DNA from: an uncultured Clostridia bacterium
GTDB lineage: Bacteria > Bacillota > Clostridia > Christensenellales > HGM11417
Reading direction: 5' to 3'
DNA length: 64,000 bases
Assembly (NCBI GenBank): GCA_944332455.1
Contig: CALVJY010000007.1
Span: forward strand, 1 to 64,000
The notes beneath the pieces are model-generated. The model saw nothing but the letters and a program-made list of their open reading frames with translations. It did not search any database and was not told the DNA's origin. A program made the position numbers and the translations under genes. Numbering within the stretch: the stretch's first letter is position 1; each line of letters starts with the position of its first letter. Of the stretch, positions 54,668 through 61,828 are shown one piece after another.

Positions 54668-54715
54668 CGATTTCCCGCATTTTGTCAAGGCCGTTCCCTA
54701 TTTTCGGGAGTTCTC
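54668..54715. repeat. Direct repeat copy 2
   Basis: Matches 54293-54340 nearly base for base, including TTGACAAAATG.GGGAAATCG on the minus strand, but has no TATACT at the -10 position. Confidence 0.75.
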
Positions 54716-54725
54716 CAAAAACCGC

Positions 54726-54838
54726 GTGTTATAATCAAGGGACTCCTGCGCAAAAGGAGCCGATCTCTGTCGAAATTTCCCCTGTTTAAACCTCTTTACT
54801 TCAAAAAAAATTTTCTCTTACACGCCTTTCGGGAAGTC
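54726..54838 (+). repeat. Dispersed repeat, forward copy A
   Basis: Carries TCCTGCGCAAAAGGAG (a small hairpin), GATCTCTGTC, then CCTCTTTACTTCAA and an A/T-rich tail ending near TTTCGGGAAGTCCC. About 113 bp of it match 57316-57428 with scattered changes. Confidence 0.7.
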
Positions 54839-55268
54839 CCTTCTGTTTCTTGTCCATCCGACGGCCAGACGGGAGGGAATCAGCCGGCGGACAAACTTCC
54901 GAAGTCATCGGAGTCGTTGCCATGTGAGGGCCGGAAACGCCCGTTTCCGAATCGGCGGGAACCACAGGAACGGTCAAACAGTTCGCCCAACCTTTCCGGC
55001 TGTATGCGGGAACCCCACACCCTTCCTCCAACCGCTGTTCTTTCTCTCTTTTCCGGCCTTCGCTTGCGGCCCTGACTGCACGGGGACCGGATCTTTGACG
55101 AAAATAAAAACGACTGCGCCGGACCTTAGTTCAAACGCAGCCGTTGTTGGGTTCATTAATAAAAATGCTGCCGCAAACCGAGCAGAAGGGTTGCAGATTG
55201 CGTTCTTTCAAATGCGCGGGCGAGGGAGTTTACTAAAACGTAAATGACCGAAGCCCGAGACGTGAAGA
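54839..55268. other. Intergenic region between repeats and tRNAs
   Basis: About 430 bp with no gene I can support. Plus-strand frames here lack ribosome sites and coding character. Confidence 0.5.
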
Positions 55269-55289
55269 AAGGGCGCAAGATGCGCCCTT
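55269..55289 (-). terminator. Terminator of the tRNA transcript
   Basis: AAGGGCGCA and TGCGCCCTT pair around a 3-base loop. On the minus strand they are followed by TCTTC. It lies 11 bp past the tRNA-Val CCA end. Confidence 0.65.
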
Positions 55290-55299
55290 ATCCTCGGTT

Positions 55300-55374
55300 T
55301 GGTGGACAATGAGGGATTCGAACCCCCGACTTCTTCCATGTGAAGGAAGCACTCTCCCGCTGAGTTAATTGTCC
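55300..55374 (-). tRNA. tRNA-Val (anticodon CAC)
   Basis: The minus strand folds as a full cloverleaf: acceptor GGACAAT/ATTGTCC, anticodon stem CTTCC/GGAAG with loop TTCACAT (anticodon CAC), T-arm GGGGGTTCGAATCCCTC, and an encoded CCA. It lies 30 bp downstream of tRNA-Ala and shares its transcript. Confidence 0.93.
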
Positions 55375-55404
55375 GCAGGATCGGATGTTTCATCCGATGA
55401 TGTC

Positions 55405-55480
55405 TGGTGGAGATAAGGGGACTCGAACCCCTGGCCTATGCATTGCGAACGCATCGCTCTACCAACTGAGCCATATCCCC
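55405..55480 (-). tRNA. tRNA-Ala (anticodon CGC)
   Basis: Minus-strand cloverleaf with acceptor GGGGATA/TATCTCC. The third pair is G3-U70, the alanine identity element. The anticodon loop is TTCGCAA (anticodon CGC), the T-arm CAGGGGTTCGAGTCCCCTT, and CCA is encoded. Confidence 0.93.
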
Positions 55481-55665
55481 AAAATCAGTAAGTCTATTTT
55501 AGCAGATTTTCCGGAAAAAAGCTACCATTTTAAGGGGCCTTTTAAAAAAAATTTTAGGAGGCGCTCTGACTCTTCTTCAAAAGACTTCCTTCCCCCACTT
55601 TAAAAGACGGCCCGTCCCCCCTTTTGCCGGCCGCCTCGCCGAAAGCAGCACCTCGCCCTCATCGT

Positions 55666-56256
55666 TTAGCCGGGAGCCTCTCTCCCTCCTCTGTCGCCCC
55701 GCCGGCCGGGGCCGTTCCTCCCCTCATCACCTTGGCGGCGACCGTTCTCCCTCCTCTGTCTCTTTCCCGGAGCCTTATTTAAAAAACCGGTTACAGCTTT
55801 TTCAATTTGTTTTCTGCTGTAATAATATCCGTTGTTGAAGATATGTTCATTTGAAATCTTCCTTACACATCTTTCTTTCGCTTCGGAAATATGATTGGCT
55901 TGTGACCCCTCAAACTCTTGTTCTAAAAATTCCTTTACTTTTTCTTTTAAAAGATCTTGCTTTCTCCTCCAAGCTATGAAATGGACAATCGAGCTGAATA
56001 TTCCGACCGCTATAAAGGCAGCGATCACCAGAAAAATGATCGTTTTGTCTGAAAAATTTTCCGGGCTGAAAAGGCATACCAGCCCTATTGCCAACAGAAA
56101 ACAACTGCCGATGATTCCAGAAACCAGCTTCCAGATAAAATACTGCCTTTTGTTCCAATAGTCTACGCAAAGCCCCATACTTCTTTCAAAACCCGATATG
56201 CAAAGCAGCACAAAGCACACCACCAAAACGGCCATTAAGCCAATAAAAGACAGCAT
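55666..56256 (-). CDS. Membrane protein of unknown function (about 196 residues)
   Basis: I do not recognise this family. The first half has three likely transmembrane helices (FIGLMAVLVVCFVLLCISGF; LVSGIIGSCFLLAIGLVCLF; IIFLVIAAFIAVGIFSSIV). A charged, helical cytoplasmic part follows (DLLKEKVKEFLEQEFEGSQA), with a very basic Gly/Arg-rich tail. The start at 56256 has GGGAG six bases upstream; ATG codons at 56262 and further upstream are alternatives. It lies among small genes and repeats right of the tRNA pair. Confidence 0.6.
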   Translation of the reverse strand: MLSFIGLMAVLVVCFVLLCISGFERSMGLCVDYWNKRQYFIWKLVSGIIGSCFLLAIGLVCLFSPENFSDKTIIFLVIAAFIAVGIFSSIVHFIAWRRKQDLLKEKVKEFLEQEFEGSQANHISEAKERCVRKISNEHIFNNGYYYSRKQIEKAVTGFLNKAPGKRQRRENGRRQGDEGRNGPGRRGDRGGREAPG

Positions 56257-56544
56257 AAGCATCTCCCATAAGACTTCCCTTATATGCACGGGCATGAAAC
56301 ACAATCTTTACAAGACTGAGTAATGAATCCCCTTCATTCCTTCACATTCCAGGCAAAAACCTAATTAACTGATTCTCCCCATATTTTCCTGAAGTTTTTT
56401 TGCATCCGTATCTCTTGTTCCATTCTTACCTCCCTCAAACATGGGGAAAAGCCTCCCTTTTCAGCCCTTGTTTCATGCCATGAGCGTGCAGATTGAGCCT
56501 CGCGGCGCTGATCGGATTTACATCGCAAATAAAGGTACGATCTG

Positions 56545-56730
56545 CTATTTCTTCTGATCCTTCCCCCTGCAAATTTGAACCAGCGACAGGATCAGAAGCA
56601 AAATCGAAGCCGCACCCATAAAAATAATTGCATACGTACGATAGACGCCCAGCCCGACTGCTATGTGCAAGATCCAAAAAACCGCGGCCACTAAATATAA
56701 TAAGATATCAAAAACACGCAAAATTTTCAT
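56545..56730 (-). CDS. Small two-helix membrane protein (61 residues)
   Basis: This unrecognised protein has two hydrophobic segments, LRVFDILLYLVAAVFWILHI and YAIIFMGAASILLLILSLVQ, with a short basic tail (GKDQKK). AAAGGG lies eight bases before the ATG, a moderate site. Hydrophobic composition across the whole frame favours a real gene. Confidence 0.5.
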   Translation of the reverse strand: MKILRVFDILLYLVAAVFWILHIAVGLGVYRTYAIIFMGAASILLLILSLVQICRGKDQKK

Positions 56731-56775
56731 CTGTAAACCCTTTATCTCAATTATAGGAAACCCGGAACGACCATG

Positions 56776-57153
56776 TTACAAAATTCTGTAGTAATAGTTT
56801 CCTTCATCATTCTTTTTCACATTTTCATCGCTGTCAAATTCAACAAAAACTTGTTCCCCGAATCGATCGAAATACCCTGTTTTTTGGAGAAAGGCGTTGA
56901 TATGATCAGTCATTTCCGTTTTATCCACGCACTCGAGTTCTTTCGCGGTTTTGTAAAAGATGAAGATCGTTGCGCTCTGCCCGAAGCAGCTGATACACCA
57001 GATCTTGAAAATGCCGGCGTATCGTTGCAGAAGGGATTTTTTCACTTTTTCCAGATACTTTTTCTGCACTGAATCGATTTTTTCGCTTTCCTTCATTCGC
57101 GTCGGATCCGAAAGCCTTTTCCCCTTGTCTTTCATCTCCCTCTCCTGTTTCAC
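56776..57153 (-). CDS. Hypothetical protein of up to 125 residues
   Basis: I do not recognise this family. The N-terminus is charged and helical (KIDSVQKKYLEKVKKSLLQR). A hydrophobic stretch follows (YAGIFKIWCISCFGQSATIF), then an alpha/beta part ending with GEQVFVEFDSDENVKKNDEG. The frame opens with GTG at 57153 (GGAGAGG upstream); ATG six codons later has AGGAG upstream and may be the true start. Composition is AT-richer than its neighbours. Confidence 0.5.
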   Translation of the reverse strand: MKQEREMKDKGKRLSDPTRMKESEKIDSVQKKYLEKVKKSLLQRYAGIFKIWCISCFGQSATIFIFYKTAKELECVDKTEMTDHINAFLQKTGYFDRFGEQVFVEFDSDENVKKNDEGNYYYRIL

Positions 57154-57315
57154 GGTTTCGCCTCTCCCCCTTTCTCTCTCTTTCTCACCATAAAACCTCT
57201 GACAAGGCCGGCCTTTCTTCTTCCGTCCCGTTCGGCTTCCGCTCTCTGCACCCCTATTCTACCACAAGATCGCCCGCTTGTCAAGGCCGGATCGCGGGGA
57301 AAATTCCGACATCGC
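57154..57315. other. Upstream flank of the small-gene cluster
   Basis: Short C/T-rich stretch ending in TTGTCAAGGCC (57279-57289), which resembles the start of the polA-side direct repeats. No gene seen. Confidence 0.4.
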
Positions 57316-57545
57316 ATGTTATATTCAGGGGCCTCCTGCGCAAAAGGAGTTGATCTCTGTCATTCCCCCTGTTCAGACCTCTTTACTTCAAGAAAAATTT
57401 TTCTTTTACATACCTTTCGAGAACTCCCTCGATGGGGAAGTTCCCGGGCCGTGCGTTCTTTTCAAAAGGGACACCACACGAAAGGGTCATTTTCTGGATA
57501 AATACGCTCATCCAAACCGCTTTTCATCTGTCACATTGCGCCCCC
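57316..57545 (+). repeat. Dispersed repeat, forward copy B and extension
   Basis: 57316-57428 matches 54726-54838, including TCCTGCGCAAAAGGAG and CCTCTTTACTTCAAG. The following 110 bp (GAGAACTCCC, then GTTCTTTTCAA) resemble the reverse complement of 54410-54480. Together with those copies it brackets the tRNA and small-gene stretch. Confidence 0.6.
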
Positions 57546-57860
57546 CCGCAAGGGATTGAATTGCGCAGCATATAAAGACAAGCCTTTTCCAAAAAGCTGC
57601 CTGAAAGAAGATTTTTTGTAAAGCAAAAATCTCGCTTCCGTCAAGCGGCGTTTCCAGATTCAAAGCCTTCCCGCTCCGGATTTTGGCCCTTTCTCGGCCC
57701 GGCCGCCTTCCCCTCCTGCCGCTCAGCTTCCCCTCCTGGCCGCTCGGTTCGTCCCTCTTTGGCCTCCCGGCTTGTCCCTCGTTGGCCCTCGGCTTCTTCT
57801 AAAATCCCCGGCTCCCTCATAGACTGTTAAAGACGGGGATCTCCCCGGAAGGAGGCGCGC
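57546..57860. other. Intergenic region upstream of the 57861 gene
   Basis: A C-rich stretch with short repeated CTTCCCCTCCTG and TTGTCCCTCGTTGG-like segments, then AAGGAGG before the gene. I could not place a convincing promoter. Confidence 0.45.
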
Positions 57861-58763
57861 ATGAAATTTCTGGCCGAGGCCGGCTTTGCGGGTCAGCTGT
57901 GGCTGAACGGACAAGTTCTCGGAAGGCTGCCCGGCCCGGTCTCCTTCGAGGCGGTCCCGCCCTTTGAGCTGGAACTCAAGCCCCGGAACGGCTGCTGCGC
58001 CCTGATCGGCCTGGACGGCGGCTCCGAACTGAGCTCCGAAAGCCCCCTGGTGCGGATCCGGGAATACCCGGAGGGCGCTGAACTTTTTTTCTTTTCGCCC
58101 GCGCTCCCGGTCATGCCCCCCTTTGTCTGCGAACAGCAGACCTTCGGCGGGGGCGAGGCCCGTCTGCTGTTCGACGGGCGCTTCCACCTGCGGGCCGAGA
58201 GCGACCGCTTTGTGCACACCCTGACCCTGCCCCCCGGGATCGCCGAGCCCGAACTGTTCACCCTCGGCTCGGTCGCCTGGGTGAAGGCCGCCGACGGAGA
58301 GGCCCTTTACGTGGGGGCGGTGGGCTTTACGGACGATTTCCACACCCTGGCCGACGGCCCCTTTCTGAGCTGCGAGCGGAGCGACAAGGTCCTGACCCTG
58401 ACCCGGAAACTTCCCGATCAGCTGGGGCATCTCGTAACCCTGAACCTCGGCCCGGACGCCTCCCTGACCCGCACGGCCAAGCCCACCCGGGCCAAGAAGA
58501 TCGACCTGCTGCCGCTTCGGCTGCTGCCTTTCCTCTTCCTGGAGTGCCTGGCATGCGGAGACGACGAAAACGCCGCCGCCTGCTGCCTGCCCCACCTGGA
58601 TCCGGCGGCCGTCCGGCGGTTTTTGGGGCCCTTTGACCAAGTGACCGAAAACCCCTTCGGGGAGGGCCTTTACATCTGCGACAGCCAGACTTCCGGCCGG
58701 GCCGTCCGCGTGGAGGTCGAATACTCGGGCGGCAAGATCGCCAACCTGCTGACAGAGGACTGA
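57861..58763 (+). CDS. Conserved-looking protein of unknown function (300 residues)
   Basis: I do not recognise this family. It is a soluble, beta-rich protein without a signal peptide, opening MKFLAEAGFAGQLWLNGQVL. It has a second part with LPLRLLPFLFLECLACGDDE, and it ends near TSGRAVRVEVEYSGGKIANL. GGAAGGAGG lies five bases before the ATG. It is one of only two plus-strand genes in the window. It converges on the GH112-GH130-mutase operon, with the repeat-built hairpin at 58773-58877 between them. Confidence 0.7.
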   Translation: MKFLAEAGFAGQLWLNGQVLGRLPGPVSFEAVPPFELELKPRNGCCALIGLDGGSELSSESPLVRIREYPEGAELFFFSPALPVMPPFVCEQQTFGGGEARLLFDGRFHLRAESDRFVHTLTLPPGIAEPELFTLGSVAWVKAADGEALYVGAVGFTDDFHTLADGPFLSCERSDKVLTLTRKLPDQLGHLVTLNLGPDASLTRTAKPTRAKKIDLLPLRLLPFLFLECLACGDDENAAACCLPHLDPAAVRRFLGPFDQVTENPFGEGLYICDSQTSGRAVRVEVEYSGGKIANLLTED

Positions 58764-58772
58764 ATCGACGGA

Positions 58773-58877
58773 AAAGGGCGGGAGGCTTCATCGAGGAAAG
58801 GGCGGGAGGCTTCATCGAGGAAAGGGCGGGAGGCTTCATCGAGGAAAGGGCGGGAGGCTTCATCCTCCCGCCCTTCC
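58773..58877. terminator. Terminator region built from 24-bp tandem repeats
   Basis: A 24-base unit (AAAGGGCGGGAGGCTTCATC plus GAGG) starts at 58773, 58797, 58821 and 58845. The last copy is followed by its own complement (CCTCCCGCCCTT), giving a 12-bp hairpin with a 6-base loop. Any of the four copies could pair with that single complement. It lies between two convergent genes. Confidence 0.7.
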
Positions 58878-58909
58878 ATACGCCCGGCCGCCTGTACGGC
58901 CGGACAACC

Positions 58910-59092
58910 CTATTTACGCAACTGAACGCTCTGTCCCGACGGATCCGCACTTTTCTCTGCCGTCAGACGAAAGGTCCGTCCCTGATTAAATTTTAAATAC
59001 AGCGCATTCCCGTCCGTGAGAAAAAAGCCGTCAGAACGGAAGTGAAAGCCTGTCGGCTTCCGGGGCTTCCGCCCTGACGGCATCGGCATCAC
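58910..59092 (-). CDS. Possible small coupled ORF (60 residues)
   Basis: The frame starts at a GTG that overlaps the TGA stop of the phosphosugar mutase (GTGA), which would allow coupled translation. It encodes GFHFRSDGFFLTDGNALYLK and further strand-like sequence, with a basic N-terminus. No family is recognised. It may be a real small protein or chance; a start at the ATG directly after is equally possible. Confidence 0.35.
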   Translation of the reverse strand: MMPMPSGRKPRKPTGFHFRSDGFFLTDGNALYLKFNQGRTFRLTAEKSADPSGQSVQLRK

Positions 59093-60717
59093 GAAAAACT
59101 TTTCCGGACCGCGTTCATGACGAGCGCGGACAATTCCGTCAGGCGCGCCTCAGCCTCGCGGGCGGTCCCGGCCTTCGTCTGAAAATAGAGTTTGAGCTTG
59201 GGCTCGGTGCCGCTGGGGCGAAGGGTGATCTTTTCTCCCCCGCTCCGGAATTGGATGACATCGCTTGCGGGCAGGCCGTTCAGGCCTTTTTGATAATCCG
59301 TGCGGACAAAGCCTTTCAGCCCCAGGGGCAGATCCTCGCCGCGGATCTTTTTCATGACCGCCGCCATGCGGGCCGCCCCGTCCGCGCCCTCCGCGCTCAG
59401 GGAAAACAGGGCGGTGCGGAAAAAACCAAAGCGCTCGGACAGCTCCCCAAGCACCTGCAGCGGGGTCTTTTCCCTGGATCTGAACCAGGCGCAGGCCTCG
59501 GTCAGCATCAACGCAGCCGAGACCGCGTCCTTGTCCCGGACGTGGCGGCCGACCAGGTAGCCGCAGCTTTCCTCCAGCCCCATGATGAAATTGGGGATCC
59601 TGTCCATCTCCTCCCCGATATACTTGAACCCCGTCAGCACCTCCCGTACGCAGACGCCGAATTCCCCGGCGATCTCCGTCACCAGGTCCGAGGTGACGAT
59701 GGTCTTGACGACGGTGGGGTCTTTCCCCAGCAGGCCGAGTTCCCGCTTCCGCTCCAGGAGATAGAACAGCAGCAGGCAGCCGGTCTCGTTGCCGTTGAGC
59801 AGCACATACTCCCCCTCTCCGCGGACGGCCGCGCCCAGCCGGTCGGCGTCCGGGTCGGTGGCCAGCACCAGATCGGCGCCCTGCCGTTCGGCCTCCCGCA
59901 CGGCCAGGGCCATGGCCTCGGGCCGTTCCGGATTGGGATAGGGACAGGTGGGAAAATCCCCGTCCGGGGCCTGCTGTTCGGCGACGACCCGGACCTGTCC
60001 GGCCTTCCCTGCCAGAATGTCGGGCACAAAGCCCATCCCGGTACCGTGGAGGGGGGTGTAGACCACGGAGGGCCGCTCCCCCTCCCCCGGGTCATACAGG
60101 GACAGCGCCCGCACGGCCCGCAGAAAGGCCTCCCGGACCTCCCCGTCCGCCATGAGGATGCGGCCGGGATCCGGCGTGAAGGGGCAGAAATAGTCAAAGG
60201 TCCGGATCCGCTTGGTGATCTCCGCGGCCGCCTCCTCGGTGATCTGACAGCCGCGGGCGTTGTAGACTTTGTAGCCGTTGTACGCCCTGGGGTTGTGGCT
60301 GGCCGTGATCACAATCCCGAGATCGGCTTTGAAAAAGCGCACGGCAAAGGAGAGGACGGGCGTGGGCACGGGTCCCGGGAACAGGCGGACGGTGATCCCC
60401 TGGGAGGAAAGGATCTCCGCCGCCCGCAGGGCAAAAAGAGGGGAATTTTTCCGGGTGTCAAAGGCGATGACTGCGGAGGGCGCGTCGGACAGGCTCTTCA
60501 GATAGTCCGCCACCCCGAAGGTGGCCCGGCTCACCGTGTAAAGATTCATGCGGCACGGCCCCGCGCCCATGACGCCGCGGAGCCCGCCCGTCCCGAAGCT
60601 CAGTTCGCCGTCGAAGCGCTCCCCGACGGCGGCCGGATCCGACGCTGCGGCCAGCAGCTCCTCCCGGATCCCGGGATCCTCCGCTTGGGTCAGCCAGGCC
60701 TGAAGATCCGCCCTCAT
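59089..60717 (-). CDS. Phosphosugar mutase (phosphoglucomutase/phosphomannomutase)
   Basis: This alpha-D-phosphohexomutase has about 542 residues. LSFGTGGLRGVMGAGPCRMN lies near residue 43, the phosphoserine loop VITASHNPRAYNGYK near 140, the metal loop ATDPDADRLGAAV near 285, and the substrate loop LEESCGYLVG near 380. RPSGTEPKLKLYF near 500 binds phosphate. It interconverts hexose 1- and 6-phosphates. The start is placed at the ATG overlapping the GH130 stop (ATGA); a start 9 bp upstream is possible. In this operon it would pass the sugar 1-phosphates made by GH112 and GH130 into glycolysis. Confidence 0.93.
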   Translation of the reverse strand: MRADLQAWLTQAEDPGIREELLAAASDPAAVGERFDGELSFGTGGLRGVMGAGPCRMNLYTVSRATFGVADYLKSLSDAPSAVIAFDTRKNSPLFALRAAEILSSQGITVRLFPGPVPTPVLSFAVRFFKADLGIVITASHNPRAYNGYKVYNARGCQITEEAAAEITKRIRTFDYFCPFTPDPGRILMADGEVREAFLRAVRALSLYDPGEGERPSVVYTPLHGTGMGFVPDILAGKAGQVRVVAEQQAPDGDFPTCPYPNPERPEAMALAVREAERQGADLVLATDPDADRLGAAVRGEGEYVLLNGNETGCLLLFYLLERKRELGLLGKDPTVVKTIVTSDLVTEIAGEFGVCVREVLTGFKYIGEEMDRIPNFIMGLEESCGYLVGRHVRDKDAVSAALMLTEACAWFRSREKTPLQVLGELSERFGFFRTALFSLSAEGADGAARMAAVMKKIRGEDLPLGLKGFVRTDYQKGLNGLPASDVIQFRSGGEKITLRPSGTEPKLKLYFQTKAGTAREAEARLTELSALVMNAVRKSFS

Positions 60718-61736
60718 CGCCTGCACTCGTCCGCCAGATAGCGGATGAGCTGATCAAAATCGCAGGTGGCGAGGCCGATGTAGGTGTCCGCGCAGCCGTA
60801 GTAGACGTACAGGGCGCCCTCCCGGACCACGGCTCCCGTCGGGAAGACGCAGCCCTCGTAGATGCCCTGAAGCTCGAAATCCCGGTCCGGCTCCATCAGG
60901 AAATCCTTGGTCCGCGCCGTGATCTTTCTCGGGTCCTCGGGGTCCATCAGCACGGCCCCCACCCGATAGGCGCCCTTTTCGTCCACGCCGTGGTAGAGCA
61001 TGAACCAGCCCTCCGGGGTGCGGATGGGCGGCGTGCCCCCGCCGATGCGCTGGACCTCCCAGGGCTGCTCGCCGGTCATGAGCAGTTCGGGCGGGCCGTA
61101 TTCGAGAACATCATCCCCGAAGGAGATCCAGATCGAGGGCATTTTGAGGCCGGTCCCTTTGAACTTCGGCCGGGAGATCAGCGCATACTTCCCCTTGATC
61201 TTTTCGGGGAAGAGATAGGCGTCCCGGTCATCCACCGTGGCCTCGGTCAGCCGGCCGAACCGCTTGTAGGAGCGGAAATCCCGGGTGGCCGCCAGGTAAG
61301 TGACCGTGATGTTCTCTCGCGCAAAGGCCGGCATCTCCTGTCCGCGGAAGTCCGTCTCGTCCAGATAAATGGGCGGGAAGGGCGCCTCGGGCAGCCAGTA
61401 TTGCCCCGGCGCATAGGCCCGCGCCGCATAGGTCAGATAGTAAAGGTCTCCGAAGGGGATCAGGCGGGGGTCCTCCACGCAGCCGCCGTCCGGCTCATCG
61501 TGTTTTCCCTCGAAGACTGGATCCCGGCTCTTCCGCGTAAAATGTATGCCGTCCGCGCTTTCCGCCAGACCCAGGCGGATCTGATGCCGGGCGTCGTTGC
61601 CCGCGGCGCGGTAGAGCATGACGAACTTTCCCGAGGCCTCGTCAAAGACCACGGCGGGATTCAGCACGCAGCGCGACTCCCAGGGGTTGGCCGGATCCGG
61701 CATCAAGACGGGCTCCGGATATTTTTTGAATTTCAT
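60714..61736 (-). CDS. GH130-family beta-mannoside phosphorylase
   Basis: This 340-residue cytoplasmic enzyme has the five-blade beta-propeller pattern of GH130. It shows NPWESRCVLNPAVVFDEASG near the start, MLYRAAGNDARHQIRLGLAE, GGCVEDPRLIPFGDLYYLTY with the Glu-Asp-Pro-Arg motif, and GGTPPIRTPEGWFMLYHGVD. These enzymes split beta-mannosides with phosphate to give mannose 1-phosphate; some act on Man-GlcNAc from N-glycan cores. GGAGAGGAGAG precedes the ATG; the open frame extends 36 codons upstream without a site. It lies between GH112 and the mutase in one operon. Confidence 0.92.
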   Translation of the reverse strand: MKFKKYPEPVLMPDPANPWESRCVLNPAVVFDEASGKFVMLYRAAGNDARHQIRLGLAESADGIHFTRKSRDPVFEGKHDEPDGGCVEDPRLIPFGDLYYLTYAARAYAPGQYWLPEAPFPPIYLDETDFRGQEMPAFARENITVTYLAATRDFRSYKRFGRLTEATVDDRDAYLFPEKIKGKYALISRPKFKGTGLKMPSIWISFGDDVLEYGPPELLMTGEQPWEVQRIGGGTPPIRTPEGWFMLYHGVDEKGAYRVGAVLMDPEDPRKITARTKDFLMEPDRDFELQGIYEGCVFPTGAVVREGALYVYYGCADTYIGLATCDFDQLIRYLADECRR

Positions 61737-61828
61737 GTTCTCTCCTCTCCGCCTGTCGGGATATGCCCGGACGGATCTTGTCTGGATTTTCCTGGACGGA
61801 TTTTTGCGCTGTCTCCGGCGGAGGCTTT

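Noticed and set aside
54924-55247. 107-codon plus-strand frame right of the repeats
   Set aside because: No ribosome site, unusual composition and no recognisable domain; treated as intergenic.
55208-55603. Two frames over the tRNA genes (reading GGSNPSLST and GDKGTRTPGL)
   Set aside because: These phrases are the well-known translations of tRNA antisense sequence; both tRNAs fold fully on the minus strand.
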